Under the pieces are notes generated by a model that was not told the origin of the DNA, did not search any database, and saw only the letters and a program-made list of their open reading frames with translations. From Ceratorhiza oryzae-sativae (Eukaryota > Basidiomycota > Agaricomycetes > Cantharellales > Ceratobasidiaceae), in the NCBI GenBank assembly GCA_030998015.1, contig JARWMV010000244.1, positions 248,001 through 312,000 of the forward strand: a stretch of DNA of 64,000 nucleotides. Reading direction: 5' to 3'. Shown piece by piece: positions 46,805 through 58,601 of this stretch (position 1 is its first letter; every line of letters begins with the position of its first letter). The position numbers and the translations under genes were made by a program.

Positions 46805-47944
46805 AGCAAGTTGGTTTGCGTAGAATCACCAAAAACTTCCAAAGGAGTTGTGGGACGCAGACAACTTGCGAGTGTTTTTATAGGTAGGGGAGCTCACCAC
46901 CTCGTGCTAGATTTGTTAACGAGCTCCAGAGTGACTATGCCAACACCTAGAATAATTTTCGAACTCGTAGTGCTCTAGGACAAATCCAGCTGCCCTCGTT
47001 CCTATCTCTGTGCACCTGAACCGGAGCCCATGTATCCGAAGACGGTCTGGGTTCCGCAGATGAATCGAATAACCAGGAGAAAACATGGTCCGAGGTCGAG
47101 GCCGTATTTTTTGGGACAGGGATCAAGCAGGTAGACATCGCACACCAGTCGCCGAGGACGGATGTTATGGCTCCGCGAGGTGGGTTTCAAATCAAGCACG
47201 TGAGTCCATCGAGAAGCCATGCGCTGTAGCCAGTGGAGGAGTAGGACAGGTAATGAGCGAGGGGCCAGGGCCGACGCAGTGGACAGGTGAGTTGAGACCA
47301 CGCCCAAGTGCGAACCTACGCTCGACCACGATACCATTGTGGCGGCACCCGTCAACGCTTGTCGGTTTTCGTCCCACCCATCACCCGACTCGCACTACGG
47401 ATGGTTCGCTCAGCTGGACCCTCCCAACCGCGAGTCGCTCTCACAGTCGGGAACCAGCCACGCATGCGTCGCCGCCTGCGTTTCCCCAGACCTGCCGGTA
47501 GCTGAGCCGACCGTCAGGTCGTGCGCATACACCCCGTGACCCAGAGCGTCGGCCGACCGAGCTCAGTAACAACTGAAATACTATTCTGGGCCGAGCTATT
47601 AGCGAGCCTGGGGAAATTCAGTTACATGTTCTAATAGATGCATCAGCTGGGGTGAACCGGAGCAGGATGCGACAGAGTGGTCATCAATTTGCAAGAGCAG
47701 AGGGATGAAAAGAGCATGGAATTTCCATATCCGAGCGCGTCATGAGATTAGAGTCTTGACCAGGTATGGACTAAGATTCAGTTCTTTTGTCCTTTCGTCC
47801 TCCCGAAATCGAGCGCCTTGAGAGCGGCGATTGGGCTAGACCGTTTGGTGCTATGACCTCTATTTTTCAGCACTGAAACCGAAAAGTACTTTGATCTTAT
47901 TACATAGTTCACCTCAATAATTTAATAGCTCCTGCAGATGCTGA
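46805..47944. other. Intergenic, probably the lipoxygenase promoter side
   Basis: Overlapping frames on both strands at 47002-47539 are GC-rich shadows without domains. No gene supported. Confidence 0.4.
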
Positions 47945-48283
47945 TCACTTCTTCACAGCCGCATTCATAGTAAAACCATCCCGCCCACTATCAAAGAGAA
48001 AGCTAGCTGTGTATATGATAGTGGGTTCACAAATAACGCTATGAGTTTGTAGAGGCGCACTCTGAAACCGTATAGTTGTCAGATTCTTCAAAAATGCCTT
48101 TGACGAGAAGATAAAAGATACCATGATTTCGAGCCGAGGAAACGCAAACGAGCGCCCAGTTGACAGGCGATAGGTTTCCCCGTGTTCAGGGCTGACGGTC
48201 CAGCCACCCGTTGCATCACACCCCAATAGGCGATCAGTACATGCTCCTGTCCGCATGTCTAAATTTGCCCAGGCCAACCTCAC
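47945..48283 (-). CDS. Possible small hypothetical gene (partial model)
   Basis: A minus-strand frame has no recognised domain. It contains a plausible intron of about 60 bp (donor GTATCTTTTA near 48122, acceptor TTTCAG near 48063) that would join FAFPRLEIM to a C-terminal exon ending DGFTMNAAVKK. Upstream coding may continue to Met at 48425 through a 31-bp gap that is unusually short for an intron here. It would be divergently arranged with the gene at 48678. Could be spurious. Confidence 0.3.
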   Translation of the reverse strand: MRLAWANLDMRTGACTDRLLGCDATGGWTVSPEHGETYRLSTGRSFAFPRLEIMVSFIFSSKAFLKNLTTIRFQSAPLQTHSVICEPTIIYTASFLFDSGRDGFTMNAAVKK

Positions 48284-48677
48284 TGGGGCCTTGATCCCAT
48301 CACTGCATCTCAGCTATCAACTAAAGTATTTACGTACTTGACTTGGACTTTCCTCGCGGAACCTCAGCATCCGTCCTCGGCAACAGCAGCACGGTAGTCA
48401 CTTGACTGATCCTCACGAACAACATGCCATGGGTCTCGAATTTAATTCAGTTTCGTGCACGACTACCATATAGAACGTGATTTACAGACTGTCAATGTCA
48501 AGTAGCCGGTGACCGCGCTGCCGGACACGGCTACGGGGGTCCGAGGCTCCCCACTTTCACTTTTATTCATCCGTCAGTAGTCCAAGACCTACACTCATAT
48601 AAGAAAACGGTCAAGATATGCTACGACAAGTGCCACTCCCCGTATACCCCTGCACTGCTAACTTTACTGTTATATTC

Positions 48678-50007
48678 ATGAACGCCTTTTTCTCGTCCTT
48701 CACTACGCAGGCTCCAACGTCGGCTCGTCCTGCAATCCTTGGTGATGTCTTGTCTTTTGACACGCATCCAGTTATACCCGGGGATTTGTTAGAATGTTAC
48801 GTTGACTGGAAGCAAGACATGGAGCCACGCTCGGAAAAATACATCACTTTTAAAGCGCAGAATGTGACTGCAGGTACACTGGTTTTCCAATCGTGGGTAA
48901 CATCAGCAAGCATATTGATGCCCATTTTAGGCGACCTCACACCTGTGGTTCAAGTGTTTGTGCAATCGAATCTCTATGAAAAGCACTTCGGGGGTAAAAC
49001 AGGTATTTTGAAACATAATCTTGTTTGTGGAACAGTGTTCTGATTTTTGCGGGCAGGCATCGCAAAATTTCCCGTCACAGCAGACTGGCAGTACGGCCAG
49101 GTCAACAAGACTGGGGCTGGTCGCTTTTTAGTACTCCATAATAAAAGCTACAAACCCTACCAGGTCTGAAATCGTGTTCTACTTTTGCACTCATCTCTGA
49201 ACTCGTTCTAGAGTCGGTTTGTAGCAACCTTGATTACCCGTTTTGGCAGTGTGCTGCATGACGCATTGTGTGCCGGTGGCTATGTCAAGATAGCCGATTC
49301 ACTTGAGAACATCGAGGACACGTACTTTGGTGAATTCTTGTTCTCGTACAACACGGTTGTGACTCAAGGCGGCGACATCTTGCTCATCCCTTCGGTGCCA
49401 ATCCGATACTGGTTTCAAAATCCCAAGACTATTACATGGTCACACGCCTTGGGTACTGAAAGTAAAGAGTACTATGGTTTTATGGTTCCAAACGAAACCC
49501 AAAGTTAGGGATTCATTTAATTTCACTCCTTTGTGCTGAACGTGTATGTTACAGAGGGACAGGACGTCATGTTCTTCATCCAAAAGGAGTGGTGGGATAC
49601 TGATAATATCACAGAAAATCACATATCGAAAATAGCCAAGAAGAACATTAATGGTGAGCGAGCATGTATTTGTTGCGCATAATGGACTTAGTTGCACAAA
49701 TAGGTGACTATAGAGTCGTTATCGACCCGAAGTTTCAATATGGACAAGCAGACAAGACCGGAAAGAATCGCTGGGTAGTATATCATGACGAAAATCGCAA
49801 GCCACCTCAGGTATGTATCTTGGTTTGAGAGATTGATGGAATATTTCTAACCGGTTTCAGCACTGTTTTGTTAAATCCATTTCAACGGAAAGCGCCGCAG
49901 TTGGAGTGGTTGGGGCAATATTTGGACCTCGAGCCGATGGCGCTCTCCAACATACTGTCCAAAGCTTGGAGAACCTATTCGGTGGCGGCCTCGATACGTT
50001 TACTTAG
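48678..50007 (+). CDS. Hypothetical protein with internal duplication (two A-B modules)
   Basis: Not recognised. Six exons: 48678-49002, 49057-49163, 49212-49503, 49555-49653, 49704-49810, 49861-50007, all introns GT-AG (48-54 bp). Total 1077 nt, 358 residues. Exons 2 and 5 are both 107 nt, in the same phase, and homologous: DWQYGQVNKTGAGRFLVLHN and KFQYGQADKTGKNRWVVYHD, each followed by an aromatic/Pro-Gln end at the splice site. The following exons also share SLEN near their ends (DSLENIEDTYFG and QSLENLFGG). There is no signal peptide or TM segment. A TATA-like CATATAAG at 48595 lies only about 20 bp before an earlier in-frame ATG (48618), so 48678 is preferred. The compact beta-rich look suggests a small all-beta fold, but this is inference. 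Confidence 0.68.
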
Positions 50008-50323
50008 ACACCATATTCAATTCTTGTTGGTGATATAATGCCATGAAGTTTCATCATACTTCGTAGTACTTGCGCCATTAGCCTACACTGTCGGCGACAG
50101 AACTGAACGTCGGTCATTGTCACGAGATCGTCTGACTCGACGTAAGTTTTTGATTTGTCCAGTGTCCATCCAGAGCTCGACGCACAGGACAAACGATAAC
50201 ATATATAGTAGAATCATTACATCCGATCACAAATGTAACTAGAAAAAACATGAAGCAAAATATCAATATGTGAGCCAATTCTGGCCTCGATACCGAGAAG
50301 ACGGGCGAGTGTGAGGACAGATA

Positions 50324-51911
50324 CACTGCACAGCAAAATGATTGCAGCACGTGACAAAAATTCGATCATTCTCGACTCTGGAGACAGTTACTAGATTTCA
50401 TGTAGATACATTCATGCGATTCAAAAGAGTGATACAATAGACGCGTAGTGCAAAAACAACGAGCGAAATCGATAAGTGGGATGGCAAGAAAAAAAGGAAA
50501 CAAAGTTGGATTTGCTGCAATCATTTTGCGTGATGTAAGCAGCCTCACCCGCTTACGGTTCTCCGCAACTGTCTGTTTCTTTTCTAGTGCCGATTCACTC
50601 AATTTTTTTACACTATGGTGGCTGCTATATCACCCTCAAAGCGTGCCAATATAATCTTCTTGAAGCAGAAGGGTCTGACTGACCGTGCAGTGGCAAATCA
50701 GCTGGGTGGGGTACATGACACTACCGTTGGTCGAATCTGGTCAAGCTATCTTAGAGGCGATGATATCTTCACACCAAAGAAAAGCACTGGTCGTCCGCCC
50801 AAACTAGATGAATCTGAGGGTCATTGGGCTGCATTGCTGATGTCTTGTGGTGTTGTCAAGACTGTGGCTGACCTTAAATGCGACTTTTTCCCCAATGTGA
50901 GCACTGATACGCTCTGACGGTGGTTGCACAAGCACGGTTTTCACGTCTATCGTCAACACAGGGTTCCATTCCTTAACCACAAGAAGCATTGGAGGCGGCT
51001 GCACTGGGGGCGGTTGCATTTGACATGGGACAAGGTAGACTGGTCCAAGGTCTGTTTTTCAGACAAGTCAAAGTTCCCTGTTTTTGGAGTTGGAGGGCCA
51101 GATATCTACTATAAGAAGGTTGGTGACCCAGTGAAACCAGAGCATATGAAACAGGTCATCAAACATGGTGGAGGACATGTTATGGTTTGGGGGTATATTA
51201 CACCAGATGGTGTTGGCCGATTGCACCTTATAGACAGCACGCTCATGGCAATCAAATACACTGAAATACTTTCCAATGAATTCTTTCGCCCCCTCCTTAA
51301 ATCCTGCACTTGTCCATCTTCAATAATATTCCAGCAAGACAACAATCCGAAACACACTGCTCGAGTGACCAAAAAGTGGCTCCTTGATCATCGGCTCTGG
51401 GTCCTTCCCTGGCTGTCGAACAGCCCAGATATGAACCCAATTGAGCATGTTTGGTCTTATCTTGATGCTGCTGTTTGCGCTGAACAGCCCCAGCCAACAA
51501 ATCGTCAGGAACTCTGGGAGGCTCTGGAGCGGCAATGGTACAGAATTCCCTCTTGGTATATCTGTGGTCTTTACAAATCAATGCCTTGCCATATTGCAGC
51601 ACTAGTAAAAGCGAAAGGTGGGCACACTAAGTACTAAGTGGCTTGTTCAAGTGTGAGTACCTTCATCTATTTTTTCTGGATGTTAAGACGGCTTGCTTAC
51701 ATCATGCAAAATGATTGCAGCAAATCCAGCTTTGTTTCCTTTTTTTCTCGCCATCCCGCTTATCGATTTCGCTCGTTGTTTTTGCACTACGCGTCTATTG
51801 TATCACTCTTTTGAATCGCATGAATGTATCTACATGAAATCTAGTAACTGTCTCCAGAGTCGAGAATGATCGAATTTTTGTCACGTGCTGCAATCATTGT
51901 GCTGTGCAGTG
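50324..51911 (+). mobile_element. Tc1/mariner transposon with 217-bp terminal inverted repeats
   Basis: 1588 bp between TA dinucleotides (50322-50323, 51912-51913). Inverted repeats 50324-50540 and 51695-51911 start CACTGCACAGC and differ at only 5 of 217 positions, so the element is young. It encodes one transposase frame with a single stop. Confidence 0.93.
50615..51637 (+). pseudogene. Tc1/mariner transposase with one in-frame TGA
   Basis: A frame of 340 residues apart from TGA at 50915-50917, where CGA (Arg) would fit. The N-terminal helix-turn-helix region has KRANIIFLKQKGLTDRAVA and the linker GRPPKL. Catalytic DDE residues: CFSDKSKF (first Asp), FQQDNNPKHTA (second Asp), SPDMNPIEHVW (Glu), with 34 residues between the last two, the Tc1 spacing. 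Length is normal for the family. It could be active if the stop is a sequence error or is read through. Confidence 0.9.
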
Positions 51912-52819
51912 TACATGCACGAAATCATCATCCGAGTCATCCGAGTCAGCCTCCAGAGCATTGTTCAGCGGTTGAGCAGCATCCAACGCTGAATTCTCAG
52001 CCAAAACCACAACAGTGACCTCAGGGACCGTATGATCAAGGTCGCTTTCCACCTCAACCCATGAATTCGCTCCGGAGTCGCTCTCCGGCTCTGACTCCAC
52101 TGGAACCGCCCGCTCACCGGAACTTTGTGCAGGCAATGAGCATGCACCGGTCATAATCTCAGCGTATATGCGTGGATTACTGGTCGCAAGGCTCAAAATC
52201 GCCTGGCGTGCGCTTCGACTAGTCTGACTTTCGTACGAGAGGTTGAATTCTGTTCCAAGCACGGAGGATAATCGAACCGCCTGCGGTTGAACTGTATAAA
52301 TAATTTACATGACCGTAGATTTGAAAATTGGCACATACCTTTGTCACTATCTCGGGCTGGTTGATAGCATGGAATCCGCGCAATAGTCAGTCGACACTAC
52401 GGTTTCGAATAGTTGGGGGAGTTTAGTCGTTTACGACGTCCTCGAGAGCAGTGCCATCCGATAAAGCTGCTAAGCTTTCGGCTACCACATCGCTACGAGC
52501 TGCATGGCGAATTGCTAGCTTCAGGATTCGCTGCAGCCCCACGTCGCAAGCTTGAAATAGTCCGGTACACCCTCCAGGAACATACAAGATTATTATCCAA
52601 GGGTAATTTATAGCCATCCAGTTACGAAGCTCGGCAGAGCGCTGAACAGCCCAGCAGTCTACCTGAAAGATGCACCGCTGTGTCAATGGTAGGTTGTGAC
52701 GCTCGATCGCTTTTGATCCTGGTCTTGCTTTGGAGGCAATATTTCTGCATGTTGTATCATGTAACAAATTCATTTATTTGGCCTATTCTAAAATGATCTC
52801 ATCGCAAATTTCAAACATA

Positions 52820-54413
52820 TTACACATTATAAACTATCTTGGCTGCACTGAGCTTGCCATCACGCATGTACCGGAACCCTTCAAGGACCGCTTCAAGTCC
52901 ACCTGGCCATAGTTTGACAGGATTAGCCTTGATCTTTCCCGAACTCACAAGTTCTTCAAGTTTAGGCATCCACGACGCCATATGCTGTCTGTCTTCAGCA
53001 GAAGCAGGGAACTGGACTTTGGGGCTCCACTCAAAGTAACGACCGAGAGAAGTGTAGATCAGAGTATCTGTCGTCATTTGTAAGAAGAGAAGGTTGTACA
53101 CCACTTATGCCGATATTTCACTCACTCTGGATGATAACGTCTTTCCTCAGAGCGGATGCTTCTTTATTCGGTGCAAGCACAATCACGACCTTTCCGGGGG
53201 TATCTTCTGATGCCGGCGCAAGAGACTTGACACAGATTGCCTGAGAGTTCGCATCGCTAATCGTATCAAATGCGTATTTCAACGTGTTTCCGGTGACTTT
53301 CTGGATTTGTTCAACGACATCGGGTGCTTTGTACTAGGAATAAAACAGGTAAGCACTAACCGACACAAAAGCCCAGTGGCACGTACATCAATTACTACAT
53401 CTGCTCCCAAGGACTTGAGCAGCTCGGCATTCTTGGGGGAGACTGTAGTCACCACCTTGTAGCCCGACAACTTCGCGAGTTGCGTAGAAAAAAGCCCCAG
53501 GGACGCTGAGAACGAACAGAAGGTTCAATGTGATTGCTCATGAAACCAGCTCAGCGTACGTACTACTACCGCTGTAAATCAGGATCTAAGGGTAAGAGAC
53601 GTAAATATAGGTTGACAGTTTTTTGAGGTCCGAGGAAATGTACCCATTCACTCCCATTGGATGGCGCATTAGGCTCGGACAAACCCATGCGGAGGTAAAG
53701 TGCTTGTATGCTCGTCCAAAGGCTTTAAAAATCCCAGCCATTAGCAGGGATTCAGCACGAAAGCAATAGAACCTACGCGCAACCCATGGTAGCAGCTTCT
53801 TCGAACGAGATCGAACTCGGTGAGAACTTCCAGACTAAATCCGCCTGCGCCTTTACATATTGAGCAAATGCACCACGATCCTTGTAATGGCCTATGGATG
53901 AATTCGGTTTAGGAGTCCAAATTTCAGTAACGGGATTGAGCGCCATTGCGGCTTGCACACCTCCATGCTCGAAACCAGCGACAGTGTCTCCAACGTTGAC
54001 TCTGTTAATTGCATCGGATCCAAGTTTCACGATGATGCCAGAAAAGTCACATCCAACAATATTCCCAGGTGCTGAATCAGATGGTGAGAAGTTTGTATGT
54101 GCATCAAATTGCGTGATTAGACTTACGGCTAACGTTTTCCACATCTGCAAACGGGGGGGTTCATTCATTTGTTAGCCTCCATCTTCGCCAGGTGACGATT
54201 GAGACGTACGTTTCCAGTCGGTAGGGTTCTGTGCAACGGAATGGACCTTGACCAGAACTTCATCTGCTGCGAGAGTAGGTACGGGGACGTCTTCGACCTT
54301 TGCCGTCTTCTCCTGGTTTACGAGTGGTCGTCAATAACCCTGAGGCGATCATGATGAGGACGTACCTCCTGAACCACAAGTGCCTTCATCGTCTTAGGGA
54401 GTGTGTCCGCCAT
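52820..54413 (-). CDS. Medium-chain oxidoreductase, ToxD-like / trans-enoyl reductase family
   Basis: NAD(P)H-dependent quinone or enoyl reductase of the MDR superfamily; relatives act alone or beside polyketide synthases (family knowledge); substrate unknown. Ten exons: 54366-54413, 54210-54312, 54127-54144, 53961-54071, 53777-53891, 53644-53722, 53564-53585, 53387-53505, 53126-53333, 52820-53067. Sum 1071 nt, 356 residues, no internal stop, with two micro-exons of 18 and 22 nt. Motifs: VHSVAQNPTDWKH, NIVGCDFSGIIVKLG, KDRGAFAQYVKA, EEAATMGCA, YSGSSSLGLFSTQLAKLSGY (nucleotide-binding) and SLGADVVIDY. The usual catalytic-zinc ligands of alcohol dehydrogenases are not apparent. No PKS or other biosynthetic gene is in the window, so a pathway role is not supported. 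Confidence 0.93.
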
Positions 54414-54930
54414 GTTCGATATCATGCGAGTAGTAGATGGTGGTTAGAAGAAAAGATCTGTTGATGACGTATCACGCGGTTGAAGATCGTGAAACTCATT
54501 ACACAACGGGTGGAGGTACTGACCAGCATTGGACACAGCCACACTCTGAGCCAGATTTGGAGCGCCTGATGAGAGCACTTTATCGCTCCTGATTGAGTCA
54601 TCATACCCAACTATAGATATAATTAAAACCAAACCATTAAATTCCAGAATACGTTAAATTCGATCGGGTGAGGTATCGTTGCAAGCAAGTAAACAGAGTA
54701 TATCTGTGTTAGGCGGAAGAGACCGCTATGACTATGTTCGGCTTGTTCTCTACCATTAAAAAAACTACTCATGCTCGATACGACACGAGGAGGTAGATGA
54801 AGGCGGCGAGGGTCGTAGAACGTCCATACGACTCACTGTCCTGAAGCTATCTTGATGCGTGGCAGACATTACTTGCCAACACCACATGTAGCTAACTGCA
54901 CGAGTCCCACAAGTAGCCTAGTTGAAACAT
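54414..54930. other. Promoter side of the oxidoreductase
   Basis: No recognised gene. Short overlapping frames at 54422-54632 (minus) have no domain. Confidence 0.35.
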
Positions 54931-55635
54931 TCATAGGTTTCCATGCCACATAAAACCAATTGATTTCAAGGTGGGATTGCTGTACATTTTACCCTTGACA
55001 GTAACTGACACCGAAAATAAATTACAAGTTGAGCGTAAACTACATAAATCATGCTCCCTTGTGGTAAAGTTCCTTGAGTATGCTGGACCATAGTTTCGTG
55101 CATGGCCTGCTAGCTCGGGCTGGTTAAGTGAGGTTCTGGTTGAGTACGGGCAGCAGCTAACTGCTGTGTAAACTGCGTTCATAGCGCCGGATGGGAATTG
55201 GATTTGTTCATCAGTGCACCTCGCAGATACCGTGGGCCATTTGGAAAAAAGGGTATCGTATGCCTTGAATGTAGAATCGTCGAAGAGCATCCGGGGTAGA
55301 AGCGCGCTTGCGCCAGGCGGTCGAAGAAAACAGCCGGCTACATAAGCATCCATATGTTCATCCTGGCCTTTGGAGGCACTGGAGGACGAAACCAATTTAA
55401 CACACTCCAACCAGACAAGCAGAGCGCTCCGTTATCGCGAGGTAAAATGCGGGTATAAATCCCTCTGACTTTTCGGGACGTGTCGAGTGACGCGAGTCGT
55501 TTCTCCGGAAACCCAATGTGCGCGGTCGTTGATATGGACATCAGAGGCGAAGTGCACTTCGATGTCGCCAATCCGAAACACACGTTTGACAGCCCCCCCG
55601 GGTTCGAAGACGCGTTGTTCGCCCAACAAGCACAA
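54931..55635 (-). CDS. Possible hypothetical gene, unresolved exons
   Basis: Minus-strand frames 55432-55635 (FEPGGAVKRVFRIGDIEVHF) and 54931-55410 look coding-like in composition and could be joined by an intron near 55370-55440, but no convincing splice pair was found and no family is recognised. May be a relic or spurious. Confidence 0.3.
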
Positions 55636-55650
55636 GTCTCGTTCCCTTGA

Positions 55651-57528
55651 AGTCCAAGTGTGATCGCTCCTTTGTCGCTGGAATTTGAAGGTGTCCGACG
55701 TAATCTCCCTATGTGACCGTGGGGCGTGATGGTATCACGTGGCTAACTATGCCATAAAAGGTAATAATACCTTCTCGAAGTGGCTTCGAAAGGTTTTTGG
55801 GTGACAAAGGAGCGGGTTCATCGCCGATGTTAAGTCAGATCGATGTGTCTTTAATTAGGACGCATATGGTAGGATATCAAGAGTCAGTGCTCGCTATTGT
55901 TCCGCCCAATCGAGGTGATTAATGAATAGGGCCTAGAGGATGTTTCATCTCGGGTTATTGAGCTGACCCCGAGCCCGGTACCGGCGTTCAGCATCAAGTC
56001 CTCGATCAATCCAGCGAGGGGCTTATGCCAGAGCACCGAGCCAACGCACGAGGCATATAGTCGTGGTTACGAGGCTTTCAAGGCGCATTCGGGTGATATA
56101 AACGCGCCCAGAATGGTCCCGAGTCCATACTACCTACATCCTTTTCTTGTCGCCAGTCTTGGCCCTACAAAATGTACACCTGTCAGCACCCCGAGCCAGT
56201 GCAACGGCAGTGTGGCGTTACCTATGGCCCATGTGCCCGGCCCACTTCCAGAGCTACAGGGCACATGGTTCTGGCTTTAGCCACTCCGCAGCTGGGTATC
56301 CATGACCTATGATTCCTGCGGGGTATAACATGAGCAACGAGTTTTACAAGCAGAGGAATAAGCATCTCGTACGCCCCGCATATAGCTATTCTGCCCTCCT
56401 CCCCTCCTCGTTCGGCGACTAGTTCTCGGTCTCAAGTCGATCTACCTCGCCAGCCATTTCGGCGCCGAGAACATCAATGCCTCCATGGGCCCTAGCCCTA
56501 ACACCAACCCAATTGGTCGGTCAGCCTCAACAAATCATGTGTCAAAGCCGCCTGTCGGGTTCGGTGATTGGTCGTTTCCATCTTGTAGGTGAAAGCTTAG
56601 CTGTATCCGTCTCGCAATGGTGAAAAGAAGGATCGTTTGTCACCCAACACTACTTGCTAGACGGACAGGCTGATGTCATTTCAGTTGCTCATGTGTTCGA
56701 GTTTGGGAGCCAGGGAGCGGAGAGGGGTGTTATTGTCTGGTGCCGACTACCAAAGGTGCAGTATTTTGGGATGAATGTTTGAAAGACGATAGGCTTTTGG
56801 TCGGCTTTTGGTCGTTTGCTTGGAAACTATTCAGGAGTCTATTTAATCTTGTTTAATTTCTGGATTTCGTCATGTATTCGCGTCGTATATACGACGGTTC
56901 TTCTTACTCTTTGCCTCTTCTGTGGAACATAGCAGGCCTGTGCTTCTCCTAATCCTGGCCTAGCATACCCATCCTGTGCAGAATTACTACCACGTATCAG
57001 TCTAGTTCGAGATCAGGGCTCCACCAAAAAAACCAAAAAGCTCAGCAATATCTCGAAGAACCTTGGCCCGTCTTCTGAAGCTATACGCCTTGTGCACGTA
57101 GCCAATCACACGTTGGAAACGGACGCTATTATGACCTCACACACGCACATGACGCTCATCGTCGACTGCAACGCCCCTATTTGCGTCACACCGCGCTTGT
57201 GCACCGTCACACATCGCCCGCCTCCCGCCATCATCGCCATGGCTTTGGCCCCTCATCCCAGCGGCTGGCCTCGTCTGATTGGTGGATTGGGCAATCGGGA
57301 TGGAAGGCCAACACCAGCGCTTCGGCGCTATGAGGCCTAGGGCCGACGGTGTGTCACGCGTGACGAGGGTCCGGAAGTGGATGTCAGGAGTGGGAACCGG
57401 CGCTGATGGGCTCGACGTTTTTCGGCGTCGCGGGCTGGGAAGTGCGTTTCAAAGGTACAAAATAGCTGGCCCATGTTGGCTCGGTCGCCAGTAGATCGTT
57501 GCGATCCCCCCTTGCTTGACTCCCAGCC
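55651..57528. other. Intergenic, no recognised gene
   Basis: No domain-bearing frame on either strand over 1.9 kb; composition is host-like. The frames at 57092-57340 and 57279-57494 are not supported. The right end is the promoter of the gene starting at 57529. Confidence 0.45.
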
Positions 57529-58298
57529 ATGGCGCCGTATACCGCTTCCACCGTTTCTTCCGCTGCCTCGAGCCAGACGGCCATGGAGTTGCCATGCGAC
57601 TCGCAAACACCCATGATGGCGTCTATAAATACGGGCTCGCCTGTCTCTCAACCCAAGTAGGCGCTTCGCGTTTTGCCTTGTTTGCCTCCCGAATCTGACC
57701 GGTCTCGTCTCGTATTTCAGACCAGCCCGGGCTACTCCACCCAAGCCGTTGGGCGACAAGGCACTCATGACGACCGAGATTGACAACTTTTTCGGCGGTC
57801 CGTCCCAAAGCATCAAGAAGCCCAAGGCGGCGGTCCCAAAACGCTCGTCCAAGGGCGATCGGGAAGTGTACACCCACTCCAAGACCAACTCGCAAGGGAC
57901 ACTAGCTCCCCCTGCCTATGAGGTGCCGGCACACCTTGCGCCGACACCCAAACCCATGACGATTGCGTGCTACTTGTTCTTCTATGGTTTCTGTGCGTAC
58001 ACCTTTACCCGTGGCGAACGACATTAGACTCACCCTCATCTCAGTGTTCCCTCCCTTTTGGGCTATCGGAGCATGTATCCTCCGCTCGCCTCTCGAGGCC
58101 GACGATACGATCCCCAAGGATGTCGAGGCAGGGTATGCCCCCAAGTCTGACGCCTACCAAAAGGCAGAGCTTCGCTTGGCTCGCCAGACCGAGCTGGTCT
58201 ACGCCAAGCGATGCCTGATCGCATTAATCACGTTCCTGGTGATAGTCGTGATAGTGATCGTCGCGACGCGCATGGCTCGCGTTGGCGCATTTGCTTAA
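57529..58298 (+). CDS. Two-TM membrane protein of unknown function
   Basis: Three exons 57529-57656, 57721-57992, 58045-58298 with GT-AG introns; 654 nt, 217 residues. The N-terminal 115 residues are Ser/Thr/Pro-rich and hydrophilic (TEIDNFFGGPSQSIKKPK, PAYEVPAHLAPTPKP). TM1 follows as MTIACYLFFYGFLFPPFWAI, then a charged loop with KAELRLARQTELVYAKR and TM2 LIALITFLVIVVIVIVATRM near the C terminus. The ATG follows CCAGCC and is the first in frame. The TM1 motif is of a kind seen in fungal proteins of unknown function; no named family is assigned. Confidence 0.83.
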
Positions 58299-58601
58299 AC
58301 ACCTTTTTCTCCATCTCGGTTTCATGCTCCTGTTTCTCGTCACTCTTTGGGATATGGGTTTTGGTGTATCATTATTATGACCGCTTTTTTGATGTATTAT
58401 TAGACATGACCTTGTTGACTTTGCTCCTTTTTCTATACGAATACAAAGATAATGATGTCTACGTAACGTTTCAGTGAGAGGGACTCTAAAAAGCAAAACA
58501 AGGACAAATGGACGTTTACGGATATAGTCACCCGATGATCTAATCCGTGGAACCTGCACACAGCCTCGCGCAGCAACCACCGTCCAGCGCCGACCACCAC
58601 C

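Larger units (their letters stand above)
50217..52773 (-). pseudogene. DDE-superfamily (pogo-like) transposase relic, split by Tc1 element
   Basis: Minus-strand pieces show a transposase catalytic tail: CIFQVDCWAVQRSAELRNWM and IILYVPGGCTGLFQACDVG (52423-52773), then LGTEFNLSYESQTSRSARQ (52262 down) and an acidic C-terminal part DSDDDFVHV. The Tc1 element enters at a TA just after that and the frame continues on the other side with LTLARLLGIEARIG to a stop at 50217. The N-terminal half (DNA-binding and first catalytic Asp) is missing beyond 52773. Confidence 0.72.

Noticed and set aside
52820..54413. Biosynthetic gene cluster around the ToxD-like reductase
   Set aside because: No polyketide or peptide synthase, and the next genes on both sides are a transposon relic and unrelated sequence.
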